From Fodinicurvata sp. EGI_FJ10296 (GTDB lineage Bacteria; Pseudomonadota; Alphaproteobacteria; DSM-16000; Inquilinaceae), in NCBI RefSeq assembly GCF_040712075.1, contig NZ_JBFCVL010000004.1, positions 481,352 through 545,351 of the forward strand: a stretch of DNA of 64,000 nt. Reading direction: 5' to 3'. The notes below the pieces were generated by a model that did not search any database, had not been told where the DNA came from, and worked only from the letters and a program-made list of their open reading frames with translations. This document shows, one piece after another, positions 44,940-54,406 of this stretch. Positions within the stretch are counted from its first letter, which is position 1. The number at the start of each line of letters is the position of its first letter. The position numbers were made by a program, and so were the translations under genes.

Positions 44940-46396
44940 CAGTGACCTCTCGTTTCGCCAGTAATGGGGCCAGCAGTAACCGGCATCGGTTCAAGCAGCG
45001 CGCGGACATCCGTCAGCCGCCCGGTCACGGCGGCGGCGGCGGCCATCGCCGGACTGACCAGATGCGTCCGGCCGCCCCGGCCCTGACGCCCTTCGAAATT
45101 GCGATTGGTGGTCGAGGCGCAGCGCTCGCCATCCGCCAGCCGGTCGCCATTCATGCCGATGCACATGGAACACCCGGCATCAAGCCATTCAAAGCCCGCG
45201 TCCATGAAGATCTGGTCGAGGCCCTCGGTCTCGGCCGCCAGTTTGACCGCTGCCGATCCCGGAACGACCATGGACGGAACCACCGCACGGCGGCCGCGGA
45301 CGACGTCCGCCGCCGCCCGCAGATCCGATAGTCGGCTGTTGGTGCAGGACCCGATGAACACACGGTCGATCGGCACATCCGACAGGCGGGTTCCGGGCGT
45401 CAGGCCCATATAGCCCAGCGCGCGTTCCACCGAAGCACGCCGCGCGGGATCGGCGATGGCGGCCGGATCCGGCACCCGCTCCGTTATCGGCAGTGCGTCC
45501 TCCGGGCTGGTGCCCCAGGTGATGGTCGGGACGATCTCCGACGCGTCGATCGTGACCTCCCGGTCGAATGTCGCGCCGGAATCAGTGGAGAGCGCGCGCC
45601 AGCCGGCAACGGCAGCGTCCCAGTCGGCCTCGCCCGGTGCAAAGGGACGCCCGCGCACGTAGTCGAAGGTCGTATCGTCGGGCGCGATCATGCCGGCCCG
45701 GCCGCCGGCCTCGATCGACATGTTGCAGACGGTCATCCGCTCTTCCATAGACAAACCCGCGATCGTCTCACCGGCGTATTCGATCACATGGCCCGACGCC
45801 CCGGCGGCGCCGATGCGCGCGATGATCGTCAGGATGATGTCCTTGGCCGTCACGCTTTTGGGCCGCTGACCGCTGACCGTGATGCGCATGGTCTTCGGGC
45901 GAACCTGCCAGAGCGTCTGACTGGCCAGCACATGCTTGACCTCGGACGCCCCGATGCCGAACGCCAGCGCGCCGAACGCGCCGTGGGTCGCGGTATGGGA
46001 ATCGCCGCAGACCATCACCAGACCGGGCTGGGTCAGCCCTTGCTCCGGGCCCGCAAGATGGACGATCCCCTGACGCGGGTCGTCCAGCCCGAAATGCTCG
46101 ATCCCGGCCCGCTTGGCGTTCTTTTGCAGCAGCCCGATCACCATCTCGACCTCCGGGTCGGCGATCGGCAGCCCCCTGTTCCGGCTCGGCACATAATGGT
46201 CGGCGACGGCAAAGGTCCGGTCGGGACGGCGCACGCTCCAGCCCTCACGCCACAGCGCGTCAAAGGCGTGGAACGAGCCCTCGTGGACGAAATGTCTGTC
46301 GACATAGATCAGGCACTCGCCGTTATCGCCCTGGGCGACGACATGGCTGTCCCAGACCTTGTCGAACATCGTCCTTGGCGTTTGTGTCGATGTCAT
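44939..46396 (-). CDS. leuC: Isopropylmalate-isomerase-type large subunit (LeuC-like)
   Basis: 485 residues from ATG 46396, preceded by AGGAGG; the start overlaps the Ldh2 stop. The [4Fe-4S] cysteines are in FIGSCTNSR and [11 protein letters not shown]; other blocks are [21 protein letters not shown] and [14 protein letters not shown] hydro-lyase/isomerase with LeuD. It is translationally linked to Ldh2 upstream and LeuD downstream, so the three enzymes act in one pathway, plausibly dehydrate/rehydrate a hydroxy-diacid and then oxidise it. Confidence 0.87.
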   Translation of the reverse strand: MTSTQTPRTMFDKVWDSHVVAQGDNGECLIYVDRHFVHEGSFHAFDALWREGWSVRRPDRTFAVADHYVPSRNRGLPIADPEVEMVIGLLQKNAKRAGIEHFGLDDPRQGIVHLAGPEQGLTQPGLVMVCGDSHTATHGAFGALAFGIGASEVKHVLASQTLWQVRPKTMRITVSGQRPKSVTAKDIILTIIARIGAAGASGHVIEYAGETIAGLSMEERMTVCNMSIEAGGRAGMIAPDDTTFDYVRGRPFAPGEADWDAAVAGWRALSTDSGATFDREVTIDASEIVPTITWGTSPEDALPITERVPDPAAIADPARRASVERALGYMGLTPGTRLSDVPIDRVFIGSCTNSRLSDLRAAADVVRGRRAVVPSMVVPGSAAVKLAAETEGLDQIFMDAGFEWLDAGCSMCIGMNGDRLADGERCASTTNRNFEGRQGRGGRTHLVSPAMAAAAAVTGRLTDVRALLEPMPVTAGPITGETRGH

Positions 46397-47493
46397 CGGC
46401 GCGCCTCCTGACTGTCCGGCATTTCCAGGGTTGGCAATTCGTGCAGGCCCGAAGCCTTCAGGCACTCTGAAAGCGGTTCAAAAGCCGTCTTGCGCGACAA
46501 CGGCACGCCGTGGCGGCGATAGTGCCGCTCGCGCCGGGCTTCGAGTTCGCCTGGATAGAGCACTTCCTTGAAACCGGCGGCGGGCTTGAGCGCTTTCAGG
46601 CGGCGCAGGCTGTCCTCCATCCGGTCGTCGAACAGCGCCCGATCCATGAACGCATCGATATCCATGGCCATCATGAAATGGCCGACATTCTGCGGCCGGT
46701 CCATCGTCCGCCCCATTTCGCCAACCTCGCCCGTCGCGCTCGCCCCGGCGAGGACGCCGCCCATGATCTCGACCATCATCGCCAGCGCCGATCCCTTGGG
46801 CCCGGCGAAGGGGACCATCAGGCCCTCCATGGCCGCTACCGGATCGGTCGTCGGCCGGCCCTCCCGGTCCAGTGCCCACCCCTCGGGGATCGGCTGGCCG
46901 CGCTTTGCCGCGAGGCGGATCGCGCCGCGCGCCGCAACGCTGGTCGCCATATCCATGACCCACGGATCACGGTCGCGCGTGGGAACCGCCATGGCGATCG
47001 GATTGGTCCCGAACAGCGGTTCGCGCGCTCCGAACGGCGCCAGGCTGGGCGAGGCCGGCGACACCGCCATGCCAATGCAGCCTTGACGGGCGGCCTCCTG
47101 CACATAGATGGCCGCTGCCCCGAAATGGTTGGAATGGCGCACCGTCGCCGCGCCGATGCCGATTTCCCGGGCGCGCGCGATCACTTCGTCCATGGCGCGC
47201 GTGCCAACGACCGCGCCCATGCCGTTGTCGCCGTCGATGACCAGGCTCGTCGGCCGGCGGCGCTCGACCTTGATCTCCGGCCGCGGATTGACGAGCCCCC
47301 GCATCAGACGGTCCAGATAGAGCGGCACCCGCGCAACGCCGTGGGTCGTGACGCCGCGGAGATCGGCGCCGACGAGAACAGTGGCGACCTGTCCAGCCCC
47401 GGCGCCGGACAGACCGGCGCCCTCGAACAGGGCCGCGCACCGGTCGCGCAGAACATCCGCATTCACCAGAACCTTGTCGTCACCTTGGGACAC
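46393..47493 (-). CDS. Ldh2-family 2-hydroxyacid dehydrogenase
   Basis: 366 residues from GTG 47493, which has AGGAGG six bases upstream; an ATG-like alternative lies out of frame and longer in-frame starts lack a site. Ldh2 family blocks: [72 protein letters not shown] and [23 protein letters not shown](P)-dependent oxidation of a 2-hydroxy acid. First gene of a leuCD-containing operon; a TTGTAT-type motif shared with two other promoters lies about 80 bp upstream. Confidence 0.86.
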   Translation of the reverse strand: MSQGDDKVLVNADVLRDRCAALFEGAGLSGAGAGQVATVLVGADLRGVTTHGVARVPLYLDRLMRGLVNPRPEIKVERRRPTSLVIDGDNGMGAVVGTRAMDEVIARAREIGIGAATVRHSNHFGAAAIYVQEAARQGCIGMAVSPASPSLAPFGAREPLFGTNPIAMAVPTRDRDPWVMDMATSVAARGAIRLAAKRGQPIPEGWALDREGRPTTDPVAAMEGLMVPFAGPKGSALAMMVEIMGGVLAGASATGEVGEMGRTMDRPQNVGHFMMAMDIDAFMDRALFDDRMEDSLRRLKALKPAAGFKEVLYPGELEARRERHYRRHGVPLSRKTAFEPLSECLKASGLHELPTLEMPDSQEARR

Positions 47494-47572
47494 GCCATTC
47501 CTCCTGAGATTTTCGGCCGCCATTTCCCGCACATGTCGGCTGTCGCCAATCGTGCCGACCAGCGTGGGATGC

Positions 47573-47583
47573 TATTGTATACG
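47573..47583. promoter_or_regulatory. Candidate GntR operator upstream of the Ldh2-leuCD operon
   Basis: TATTGTATACG, 80-90 bp before the Ldh2 start. The core ATTGTATA recurs at 52441 and in related form at 58117. It resembles FCD-type GntR half sites (TTGTATAC). Assigned to the island's GntR regulator by inference. Confidence 0.45.
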
Positions 47584-47631
47584 CTCAAGCTTCGAAACAT
47601 AAGGGCTTTTGGACGCCAAAGGGCACAGACC

Positions 47632-48318
47632 TCAGGGCAACAGCCCCTTTTCGCGCAGTGCGTCTTCCAGCCACGCGGGATAGAGCCCGCCACCGTCAAT
47701 TTCCGCCATCCGGTCTTTTTCCTGATCGGCCTTGGCTTGCGCCGCCGCCGCGATTTCCGTCGCTCGCGCACCCGGCACGACCGCCACGCCGTCACCGTCA
47801 CCGACGATCACGTCACCGGGATTGACGATCAATCCGCCACAAGCGACGGGTACATTGATCTCACCCGGACCCGACCGCGTGCCGCCGCGCGGATTGATGC
47901 CGCGCGGAAACATCGGAAATCCGCAACGGCGAATGTCTTCGGCATCGCGACAGGCGCCGTCGACGACGACCCCGCCGATACCCTTTTTGTGCGCCGCCCG
48001 TACGATCAGATCGCCAATGATGCCGAACGAGACATCGCCCTGGCCGTCGATGACGATGATGTCGCCCGGTTCGGCGACCATGATCGCGGCATGAACCATC
48101 AGATTGTCGCCGTTGCGTACCGAGACGGTGACGGCATGACCGGCAACGCGGATCGACGGGTCCAGCGGTTTGATCTCAGGATCCATGATGTTGCACCGGC
48201 CCATGGCGTCGCCGATATTCGCCACCGGCAACGCCGCCAGCGTCCGGATCGCGTCTGGCGCTACCGGTGCCTGCCGGGCGACGATGCGGAAGCCGGGACG
48301 GCCATTGCTTTCGATCAT
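47632..48318 (-). CDS. RraA/HMG-aldolase-family protein
   Basis: 228 residues from ATG 48318, preceded by GGAGGA. The RraA-like fold of class II 4-hydroxy-4-methyl-2-oxoglutarate (HMG) aldolases is indicated by PVANIGDAMGR, IIVIDGQGDVSFGIIGDLIVRAAHKKGIGGVVVDGACRDAEDI; the G-x-x-R-D segment holds the catalytic Arg and metal-binding Asp. It would cleave or decarboxylate a 4-hydroxy-2-oxoacid, typically giving pyruvate. Last gene of the operon that begins with the citryl-CoA-lyase-like gene. Confidence 0.82.
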   Translation of the reverse strand: MIESNGRPGFRIVARQAPVAPDAIRTLAALPVANIGDAMGRCNIMDPEIKPLDPSIRVAGHAVTVSVRNGDNLMVHAAIMVAEPGDIIVIDGQGDVSFGIIGDLIVRAAHKKGIGGVVVDGACRDAEDIRRCGFPMFPRGINPRGGTRSGPGEINVPVACGGLIVNPGDVIVGDGDGVAVVPGARATEIAAAAQAKADQEKDRMAEIDGGGLYPAWLEDALREKGLLP

Positions 48319-48372
48319 TGTCGTTCCTCCAATGCCATGGTCCATCGAGGCGTGGCGTCAACCATATCGGGG

Positions 48373-49356
48373 TCAACCATGTCGGCGGTGCTCCCAGACA
48401 TCGGGGTTGACCAGATGTTCGGGTCGTCGTCCCGCCAGCGCGTCGATGATCTGGACCGCGACCTGTTCCGCCGTTCGTTTCAGCGCATCTTCGGTCGAGC
48501 CGGCTATATGGGGCGAGAGTACGACGTTGGGCAACGACAACAGCGGATAGTCCGGCGGCATCGATTCCGTGGCGAACACGTCCAGCCCGGCCCCCAGGCT
48601 CCGGCGCGCCTGCAGATGCGCGATCAGGGCTGTTTCGTCCACAACCCCGCCCCGGCCGGTATTGACCAGAATGGAGGACGGCTTCATCAGGGCCAGACGT
48701 TCGGCGCCGATCAGGTTGCGGCTTTCCGGGCGCAGCGGTGCATGCAGCGACACCACATCCGCCTCGGTCAGCAGGGCATCGATGCTGTCGGCTTTTTGTC
48801 CGCCATCGGCCTCGATCGCCGCCGCCGGGACCGAGGGCGAATAAACGATCAGTGGCATCGAAAAGGCCGCCCGGGCGAGAGCGGCCGTCCGTCGGCCGAT
48901 CCGGCCATAACCGACGATGCCCAGCGTCTTGCCATGCAGTTCAACCAGCGGCGTCTGGTATTTGAAGCCGAAATCTCCGCGCCGCGTGGCGGCGTCAGCC
49001 GCCGGCACCGATTTGGCGACCGCCAGCATCAGCGCCAGCGCCTGCTCTGCCACGGACTGCACATTGGCAAACGGCGTGAACACGACCGGAAGGCCGATTT
49101 CCGATGCATGAGCCGTATCGATCGGATCGACGCCGATACCGTGGTTACCCAGCACCCTCAGATCCACCGCAGCGTCCATCGCCGCCCGGTCGAGCCCGGC
49201 ATTGCGCGTGATCGCCGCCACCGCGCCGGGGATTTCCGCCGCGACCGTGGCCATGTCCGACGATGTGGCGAACCGGAGACGAAGGCCCGCGGCCTGCAGC
49301 ATGTCCAGTCCGGCGCGGTGGATCGGCTGGATGATCAGAACGTCTGTCGCAGCCAT
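48373..49356 (-). CDS. D-isomer-specific 2-hydroxyacid dehydrogenase
   Basis: 327 residues from ATG 49356 (GGTGAGG upstream); GTG 49371, overlapping the hydrolase stop, is an alternative. Rossmann motif LGIVGYGRIGRRTAALA; catalytic Arg (VNTGRGGVVDE), Glu (ATESMPPDYPLL) and His (SPHIAGST) are present. NAD(P)-dependent reduction of a 2-oxoacid or the reverse. One of three family members in the island; the specific acid is unknown. Confidence 0.86.
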   Translation of the reverse strand: MAATDVLIIQPIHRAGLDMLQAAGLRLRFATSSDMATVAAEIPGAVAAITRNAGLDRAAMDAAVDLRVLGNHGIGVDPIDTAHASEIGLPVVFTPFANVQSVAEQALALMLAVAKSVPAADAATRRGDFGFKYQTPLVELHGKTLGIVGYGRIGRRTAALARAAFSMPLIVYSPSVPAAAIEADGGQKADSIDALLTEADVVSLHAPLRPESRNLIGAERLALMKPSSILVNTGRGGVVDETALIAHLQARRSLGAGLDVFATESMPPDYPLLSLPNVVLSPHIAGSTEDALKRTAEQVAVQIIDALAGRRPEHLVNPDVWEHRRHG

Positions 49357-49367
49357 CTGCGCGTGCC

Positions 49368-50273
49368 TCACCCCAGCGCCTCCTCGATATGGCCGATCAC
49401 AGCATCGGGCGCTTCGTACTGCACCCAGTGCCCGGCATCCGGCACAATGATGAACCGCGTCTCCGGCTGGAACGTCCGCAGCACCTGCCCCCTGGCCTCG
49501 ATGTCGGGTTGGGCCGTGATGTCGTGTTCGCCGTAGATCGCCGTGAACGGCGCCTTGATGTCGGGCAACACGTCACGCAGCGCCGGGGTCCGCGAGATCG
49601 GCCGGCTCGGCGTCCGGGCACGGCGGGTGTTGATCGTTTGCAGATGAATGGCCAGTGCGTCGATCCGCCGGCGATCGGCGAGCATCAGAAGGGCCAGATT
49701 TTCCCGATGCGCGGCCTTCAGTTCCTCCGGCGTCCGGGCATCGCGCCACCGGTGCATCGCGGGACGGTCGCCGCGCAGCAGACCCAGCCCGGATGCTCCC
49801 ACCATTACCAGTGCCGTTGCCCGATCCCCCAGGCGCTGGGCGACATGGCCCGCGATGACCCCGCCGAACGAGAACCCGACGACCGCAGCCGGCGTGTCGC
49901 CGCCGACGATGGCGTCAAGGCCCTCGACGATGGTTCGGGCAAGGTCGCCGGCACCCGGCTTTACGCTGAGATCGGCAGATTCACCGAAGCCGGGCATGTC
50001 GGGGGCCAGCACCCGGTATCGCTGCGCCAGCGTGGGAATGGTCAGTATCCAATGGCTCCAGGCGCCGTGTCCGCCGTGCAGCAGCACGACCACGGGTCCC
50101 CGCCCCCAGGATCGCCAGACCATCATACCGTCGCCGCAAGGCGTCTCGTGACGGGTCGATGCCGCCTCGACCGCCGCGACGACGTCTTCGGGTGTCAAAG
50201 CGTCGCGGTCGGTCACGGCCTGCGCCGCACGCTTCAGGACTGGGGATGCCTCGGCTGTCGTCATCGCGCTCAT
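49368..50273 (-). CDS. Alpha/beta-fold hydrolase
   Basis: 301 residues. Oxyanion motif VVVLLHGGHGAWSHW, nucleophile elbow VVGFSFGGVIAG (Ser), acid in YGEHDITAQ and His in PDAGHWVQYE. The N-terminal 45 residues are a helical extension. The start overlaps the CaiB stop by ATGA. In this setting it could open a lactone or hydrolyse an ester or CoA thioester; the MhpC-like C-C hydrolase subgroup is also possible. Confidence 0.82.
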   Translation of the reverse strand: MSAMTTAEASPVLKRAAQAVTDRDALTPEDVVAAVEAASTRHETPCGDGMMVWRSWGRGPVVVLLHGGHGAWSHWILTIPTLAQRYRVLAPDMPGFGESADLSVKPGAGDLARTIVEGLDAIVGGDTPAAVVGFSFGGVIAGHVAQRLGDRATALVMVGASGLGLLRGDRPAMHRWRDARTPEELKAAHRENLALLMLADRRRIDALAIHLQTINTRRARTPSRPISRTPALRDVLPDIKAPFTAIYGEHDITAQPDIEARGQVLRTFQPETRFIIVPDAGHWVQYEAPDAVIGHIEEALG

Positions 50274-51496
50274 CCCTTCTTTTTCGCCTCGCCCATCGCC
50301 CCCTGGGCCAGCAGGGCATCAATCTGCCCGGCGTCATAGCCAAGATCGAGAAAGACAGACCTGGTATCCTCACCGGGCGCGGCTGGATCGGCATAGAGCC
50401 CGAATTTGTGATCGGACATGCCGACGGGGAGACCAGGCAAGCGCGTTTCCTGACCGCCCGGCAGGGTCGAGTCCCACAGCAGCCCGGCTTCTACCAGATG
50501 CGGATCGTCGAACAACTCGCCCGGCTTGCGAACCGGCGCGAACGGAATACCGGCGGCCTCGCACCGGGCCATCAGATCGTCGGCGCCGATGGCCTTGAAT
50601 TGCGTGCCAATATCATCGATCAGCCGTTGCCGGTGACGGCAGCGGTCGATGTTCGTTTGAAGGTCGGGATCGGCCAGCAGATCGTCCCGATCGAACGCCT
50701 TGCAGAAGCGGTTCCAGATATTGTCGGTCGTCAGCCCGACGAACACCTGTCGACCCTCGTCCGCCGTGTCGAAGGGCTGATAAATCGCCCAGGCGCTGTC
50801 GCGCACCGACATCGGCTGCAGTTCCTGCCCCGTGACCACCGACTGCACCATATGCTGGCCCATCAGGAAGACCGCGCTTTCGTACAGCGACCCCTGGACG
50901 AGCTGCCCTTTGCCGGTGCGATGACGTTCTTCCACGGCGCTCAGGATGCCGATCACGCCGGACATGCCGCCCATCACGTCGATTACCGAGGCGCCCGCGC
51001 GCAGTGGCCGGCCCGGCGGCCCGGTCATATAAGCCAGCCCGCTCATCATCTGCACGACTTCGTCCAGCGCCTGGCGCTTTTCATAGGGGCCCGGCAAGAA
51101 CCCCTTCAGCGAGCAATAGATCAGCTGCGGATTGTCTGCCGACAGCGCCTCGTATCCGAGCCCCAGCCTGTCCATGGTGCCCGGACCGAAATTCTCGATC
51201 AGGATATCGGCGGATGCGACCAGTCGTTTTGCCGCCTCGATGCCCTCGGCGCTTTTCAGGTCGAGCATGACGCTCTTCTTGTTCCGGTTGTAGAAACCGA
51301 AATAGCCGGTGCCGGTCCCTGTCAGATACCGGGTCCGGTCGCCATCCGGCGGCGGCTCGACGCGCACGACATCGGCCCCCAGATCGGCGAGAAAAACGCC
51401 GCAGGTCGGCCCCATGACCGTATGCGTGAACTCCGCAACCCTCAGGGCGGACAGCGGCAGGGTCGATGGCCGGTTGTCGTCGGTCTTGTCGGTCAT
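50270..51496 (-). CDS. CaiB/BaiF-family (type III) CoA-transferase
   Basis: 408 residues from ATG 51496, preceded by GAGAGG. Family signatures LRVAEFTHTVMGPTCGVFLADLGADVVRVEPPPDGDRTR, NRNKKSVMLDLKSAEG and ENFGPGTMDRLGLGYEAL; the catalytic Asp is in QALDEVVQMMSG. It transfers CoA from a donor such as succinyl-CoA to a carboxylic acid. It sits between the citryl-CoA-lyase-like gene (10 bp upstream) and the alpha/beta hydrolase, suggesting activation of a hydroxy di- or tricarboxylic acid for lyase cleavage. Confidence 0.87.
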   Translation of the reverse strand: MTDKTDDNRPSTLPLSALRVAEFTHTVMGPTCGVFLADLGADVVRVEPPPDGDRTRYLTGTGTGYFGFYNRNKKSVMLDLKSAEGIEAAKRLVASADILIENFGPGTMDRLGLGYEALSADNPQLIYCSLKGFLPGPYEKRQALDEVVQMMSGLAYMTGPPGRPLRAGASVIDVMGGMSGVIGILSAVEERHRTGKGQLVQGSLYESAVFLMGQHMVQSVVTGQELQPMSVRDSAWAIYQPFDTADEGRQVFVGLTTDNIWNRFCKAFDRDDLLADPDLQTNIDRCRHRQRLIDDIGTQFKAIGADDLMARCEAAGIPFAPVRKPGELFDDPHLVEAGLLWDSTLPGGQETRLPGLPVGMSDHKFGLYADPAAPGEDTRSVFLDLGYDAGQIDALLAQGAMGEAKKKG

Positions 51497-51506
51497 GGCT
51501 TGCCTC

Positions 51507-52406
51507 TCAAACGTCCGTGCCGGACTTCGTGGAACCGGACTTCGTGGAACCGGACTTCGTGGAACCGGGCCCGGTCCCCGTTTCGGCATCCGGAAGCCGC
51601 CGCTCGGCCGGTCCTTCATAGGTATAGGGGATGTGGCGCGGCATCGGCCCCTTGATGCGATGGCCCTGCCCGCCCTGCTCATAGGCGTGGGCGAGCACGC
51701 CGACCGACCGCGCAAGGACGAACAGCCCCCGGCCGAGTTCCGGCGCCAGACCGAATTCGCAGAACACGGCCGCCGACACACCGTCGATGTTCATCGGCAG
51801 GCGTTTGCCCTTGATTTCGGCCAGGGCATCTTCGACGCGCCGGGCCAGATCGGCATAGCGCCCATCGATGGCGCCCTCGGCCTTGGCCTCGTCCATCAGC
51901 TCGTACAGCCGCGGCACGCGCGGATCCACGGGGTGAAAGCGATGCCCGAAACCGGGGATGAACGGGCTCTCGGTCTTCATGTAATCGCGCACCGCTGAAA
52001 TCACCGGATCGGCATCGTCGGCGCGCTCGTCGACCATTTCACCCAGGCGATAGAGGAACGCCATGCATTGCTGGCCGGCGCCGCCGTGAATGTCGCCCAA
52101 CATGCCGGCGCCGGTGGCCACGGCACTGTTCAGCGGCAGGCCGCAAGACACCGCCATCCGCGCCGCGGCGATGCTGGGAGCGTGCGGCCCGTGGTCCATC
52201 GACCCGGCAAGCGTGCCTTCCAGCAGCTTCCGGCGGCCTGGCGTCAGCAATTCGCCGGTCAGGTACAGCCAGATCATGGAGACGAAATCGACACGGCCGA
52301 TCAGGTCCTGAATCGGGTATCCCCGCACATTGATCTTGCCCGGCTCGATGTCGATGATCGACGTCCGCCACCAGTCGCCCGGCGATATCTCGGCCCTGTC
52401 CGCCAT
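51507..52406 (-). CDS. Citrate-synthase-superfamily citryl-CoA-lyase-like protein
   Basis: 299 residues from ATG 52406 (GGAAGGA upstream), shorter than citrate synthase (about 430) and lacking its N-terminal domain. The three catalytic positions are kept: His in GDIHGGAGQQCMAF, His in FIPGFGHRFHPVDPR and Asp in MNIDGVSAAVFCEFG. Such short members include citryl-CoA lyase (citryl-CoA to acetyl-CoA plus oxaloacetate). With a CoA-transferase next door, cleavage of a citryl-CoA-like ester is likely. The last 18 residues are a repetitive GSTKS tail from a 15-bp DNA repeat. Confidence 0.82.
   Translation of the reverse strand: MADRAEISPGDWWRTSIIDIEPGKINVRGYPIQDLIGRVDFVSMIWLYLTGELLTPGRRKLLEGTLAGSMDHGPHAPSIAAARMAVSCGLPLNSAVATGAGMLGDIHGGAGQQCMAFLYRLGEMVDERADDADPVISAVRDYMKTESPFIPGFGHRFHPVDPRVPRLYELMDEAKAEGAIDGRYADLARRVEDALAEIKGKRLPMNIDGVSAAVFCEFGLAPELGRGLFVLARSVGVLAHAYEQGGQGHRIKGPMPRHIPYTYEGPAERRLPDAETGTGPGSTKSGSTKSGSTKSGTDV
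51521..51565. repeat. 15-bp tandem repeat, three perfect copies, within a coding region
   Basis: CGGACTTCGTGGAAC occurs three times in perfect register. On the minus strand it encodes GSTKS repeats at the C-terminus of the citryl-CoA-lyase-like protein, just before its stop. Copy number could vary between strains because the unit is a multiple of three. Confidence 0.9.
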
Positions 52407-52438
52407 TTCCGTATCCTTCCAAACACTTGCGTACCGAT

Positions 52439-52456
52439 GCATATACAATGGTATAC
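52439..52456. promoter_or_regulatory. Candidate GntR operator between gntR and the citryl-CoA-lyase operon
   Basis: GCATATACAATGGTATAC contains overlapping ATTGTATA (reverse) and GGTATAC elements and the short palindrome TATAC-AATG-GTATA, about 35 bp before the lyase start and 215 bp before gntR. It looks like an FCD-GntR site. The remainder of the 52407-52669 gap shows nothing else clear. Confidence 0.5.
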
Positions 52457-52669
52457 TGAAACTGGCCAGAGGAAGCCTTCATCGCGACGTCCGGTCCCGG
52501 CCGCCTTCCTGACCGGATGGTCAAGAGTCTGATGCGGTCAGAGAAAACTTCCGGTAGGGTTGAATCGGCAGTCGATTAAATTGCACCACCATCGTTTTCA
52601 TGCGGGGGATGCCGCACTACATTTGCGGTGCACGCCACCGAGAACGAAAAATCGGGACCACCTGACGCC

Positions 52670-53380
52670 ATGGCAGACCAACCGCTGGAACGACCGATCG
52701 ACCTTCTGGACCTCGCCCCTTCTCCAAACGGCACCAAGCCAGCGGGTCGGACGTCGCGCGCCCAGTGGGTATACGAAACATTGCGTGCCGCCATCCATCG
52801 CCACCACTTCACCCATGGCGACCGCATCCGCGAGGAAGACGTCGCCAGGTCGCTGGGCGTCAGCCGAACGCCGGTGCGCGAAGCGCTGTCGCGGCTGCAG
52901 TCGCGTGGGCTTCTGGAAATGGCGCCGGGCGGCCTGGTCATCGCCGCCCTGGCCCGGCCGCAGATCATGGAGCTTTATGCCATGAGGGAAATCCTCGAAG
53001 GATCGGCGGCCCGTTTTGCGGCGCTCAAGGCTTCTCAGGCGGAAATCGACTCGCTCTACCGCATCCACGAGGCTTTCGACAGGGCACGGGAGTCGGCGCC
53101 CCGGATGGCGCAGGTCAACCGGGACTTCCACCAGGGCATCTACGAGGCCGGGCACAACCGCTATCTCATGCGCACGCTGGACGAACTCCACGATGCGTTG
53201 ACGCTGCTGCCCAGCACGACCTTTACGGTCACGGGCCGCCCGGTCACGGCGTTGGCCGAGCACGGCGCGATCCTGGACGCGATCAATGCCCGCGACGCCG
53301 ACAGGGCGGAAAGTCTGGCCCGCGATCACATTGCCCACGCCCTCAAGGCGCGGCTGGAACTGATGTTCAGCTACGCCTGA
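52670..53380 (+). CDS. GntR-family regulator, FadR/FCD type
   Basis: 236 residues from ATG 52670; GTG 52628 is an alternative. Winged helix-turn-helix (about 28-95): RAQWVYETLRAAIHRHHFTHGDRIREEDVARSLGVSRTPVREALSRLQSRGLL. The FCD ligand domain (about 100-230) retains Asp/His-type metal ligands in ALAEHGAILDAINARDADRAESLARDHIAHAL. Proteins of this type sense organic acids. Divergent from the CaiB/lyase operon; three TTGTAT-type motifs suggest it controls the whole island. Confidence 0.87.
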   Translation: MADQPLERPIDLLDLAPSPNGTKPAGRTSRAQWVYETLRAAIHRHHFTHGDRIREEDVARSLGVSRTPVREALSRLQSRGLLEMAPGGLVIAALARPQIMELYAMREILEGSAARFAALKASQAEIDSLYRIHEAFDRARESAPRMAQVNRDFHQGIYEAGHNRYLMRTLDELHDALTLLPSTTFTVTGRPVTALAEHGAILDAINARDADRAESLARDHIAHALKARLELMFSYA

Positions 53381-53417
53381 GCGGTCACGACGGTTCGCGC
53401 CGCAGCACCTGCCGTGG

Positions 53418-54383
53418 TTACACCACTTGATAGACAAGCGGCTCTCCCCGGCTCATCCGGCCGATATTCTCCAGCGCCCGCGCGCATTGCGCCTCCAGCG
53501 CGACCGGCGACCGGCCGGCCATATGCGGCGTGATGATCGTATTCGGCGCATCCGCCAGTTCCGCGGGTATTTCCGGCTCTCCCTCGACGACATCCAGACC
53601 GGCGCCATAGATCAGACCCTTTTTCAGAGCATTGGCCAGCGCCGGCGTGTCGACCACCGTTCCCCGTCCGATATTGACCAGAATGCCCGACGGACCCATC
53701 GCTTCGAGCACGCGCGCGTTGACGATGTGATGGGTCGCCGGCCCGCCCGGGCAGGCAACGATCAGAAAATCGCTATCCGCCGCCATGGCCTCAACGTCGG
53801 AATAATATCGATAGGGGCAATTCGGGCGCTCGTTGCGGCCGAAATAGCCGATCGCGGCATCGAATCCGGCGCAGCGGCGGGCAATCGCCTCGCCGATCGC
53901 GCCAAGGCCGATGATCCCGACGCGGGCGCCGTTCAATGTCGGGCGATAAACCTTGCGCGCCGCCATCCAGCGCCCGTCGCGGGCGGCGGCATTGGTTTCG
54001 AGAATGCCGCGCGCCACGGTCAGGGCCAGTCCCACCGCATGGTCGGCAACGGTGTCGCCGTTGGTCGCGGGCGCGTTGGTCACCGCGATCCCGCGCGCCT
54101 TGGCCGCCTCCAGATCGACGTTTTCAAAGCCGACGCCAAAGCAGCAGATGATTTTCAGGTCCGGCAACAGATCCATATGCTCGGCCTTGAACCCGATGAC
54201 GCCGGTGGCGATCACCGCTTCGACCCCCTCGACCTCGCCCAGGTTCTCCGCGTTTGCGGTGAACGATCCGAGCTGGTCGCGCCGATCGACCGCGTGGCAT
54301 CCTTCGGCCACAATCCCGAACGAGGTATCGATCAGCGGGGCGAACACGGCTGTCTTTGTCGACAGCCTTTCCGGTGACGTCAT
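53418..54383 (-). CDS. D-isomer-specific 2-hydroxyacid dehydrogenase, glyoxylate-reductase-like
   Basis: 321 residues from ATG 54383, preceded by AGGAGGAG. Nucleotide-binding GLGAIGEAIARRC; Arg in VNIGRGTVVDTP, Glu in VEGEPEIP and His in TPHMAG. Also IICCFGVGFENVDLEAAKARGIAVTNAPATNGDTVADHA, typical of hydroxypyruvate/glyoxylate reductase-like members. Last gene of a minus-strand unit with the 3-hydroxyacyl-CoA dehydrogenase and acyl-CoA synthetase; convergent with gntR. Confidence 0.86.
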   Translation of the reverse strand: MTSPERLSTKTAVFAPLIDTSFGIVAEGCHAVDRRDQLGSFTANAENLGEVEGVEAVIATGVIGFKAEHMDLLPDLKIICCFGVGFENVDLEAAKARGIAVTNAPATNGDTVADHAVGLALTVARGILETNAAARDGRWMAARKVYRPTLNGARVGIIGLGAIGEAIARRCAGFDAAIGYFGRNERPNCPYRYYSDVEAMAADSDFLIVACPGGPATHHIVNARVLEAMGPSGILVNIGRGTVVDTPALANALKKGLIYGAGLDVVEGEPEIPAELADAPNTIITPHMAGRSPVALEAQCARALENIGRMSRGEPLVYQVV

Positions 54384-54406
54384 CTGGTCGTTCTCCTCCT
54401 TGGTGA

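Noticed and set aside
44319..46396. Leucine-biosynthesis operon
   Set aside because: leuC/leuD-like genes are coupled to Ldh2 and a catabolic cluster; no leuA or leuB here. Kept as LeuCD-like with uncertain substrate.
46510..49536. Very long + strand open frame (over 1000 codons)
   Set aside because: It runs antisense to four well-supported minus-strand genes (leuC region neighbours, Ldh2, RraA, hydroxyacid dehydrogenase); no family motifs. A GC-bias shadow.
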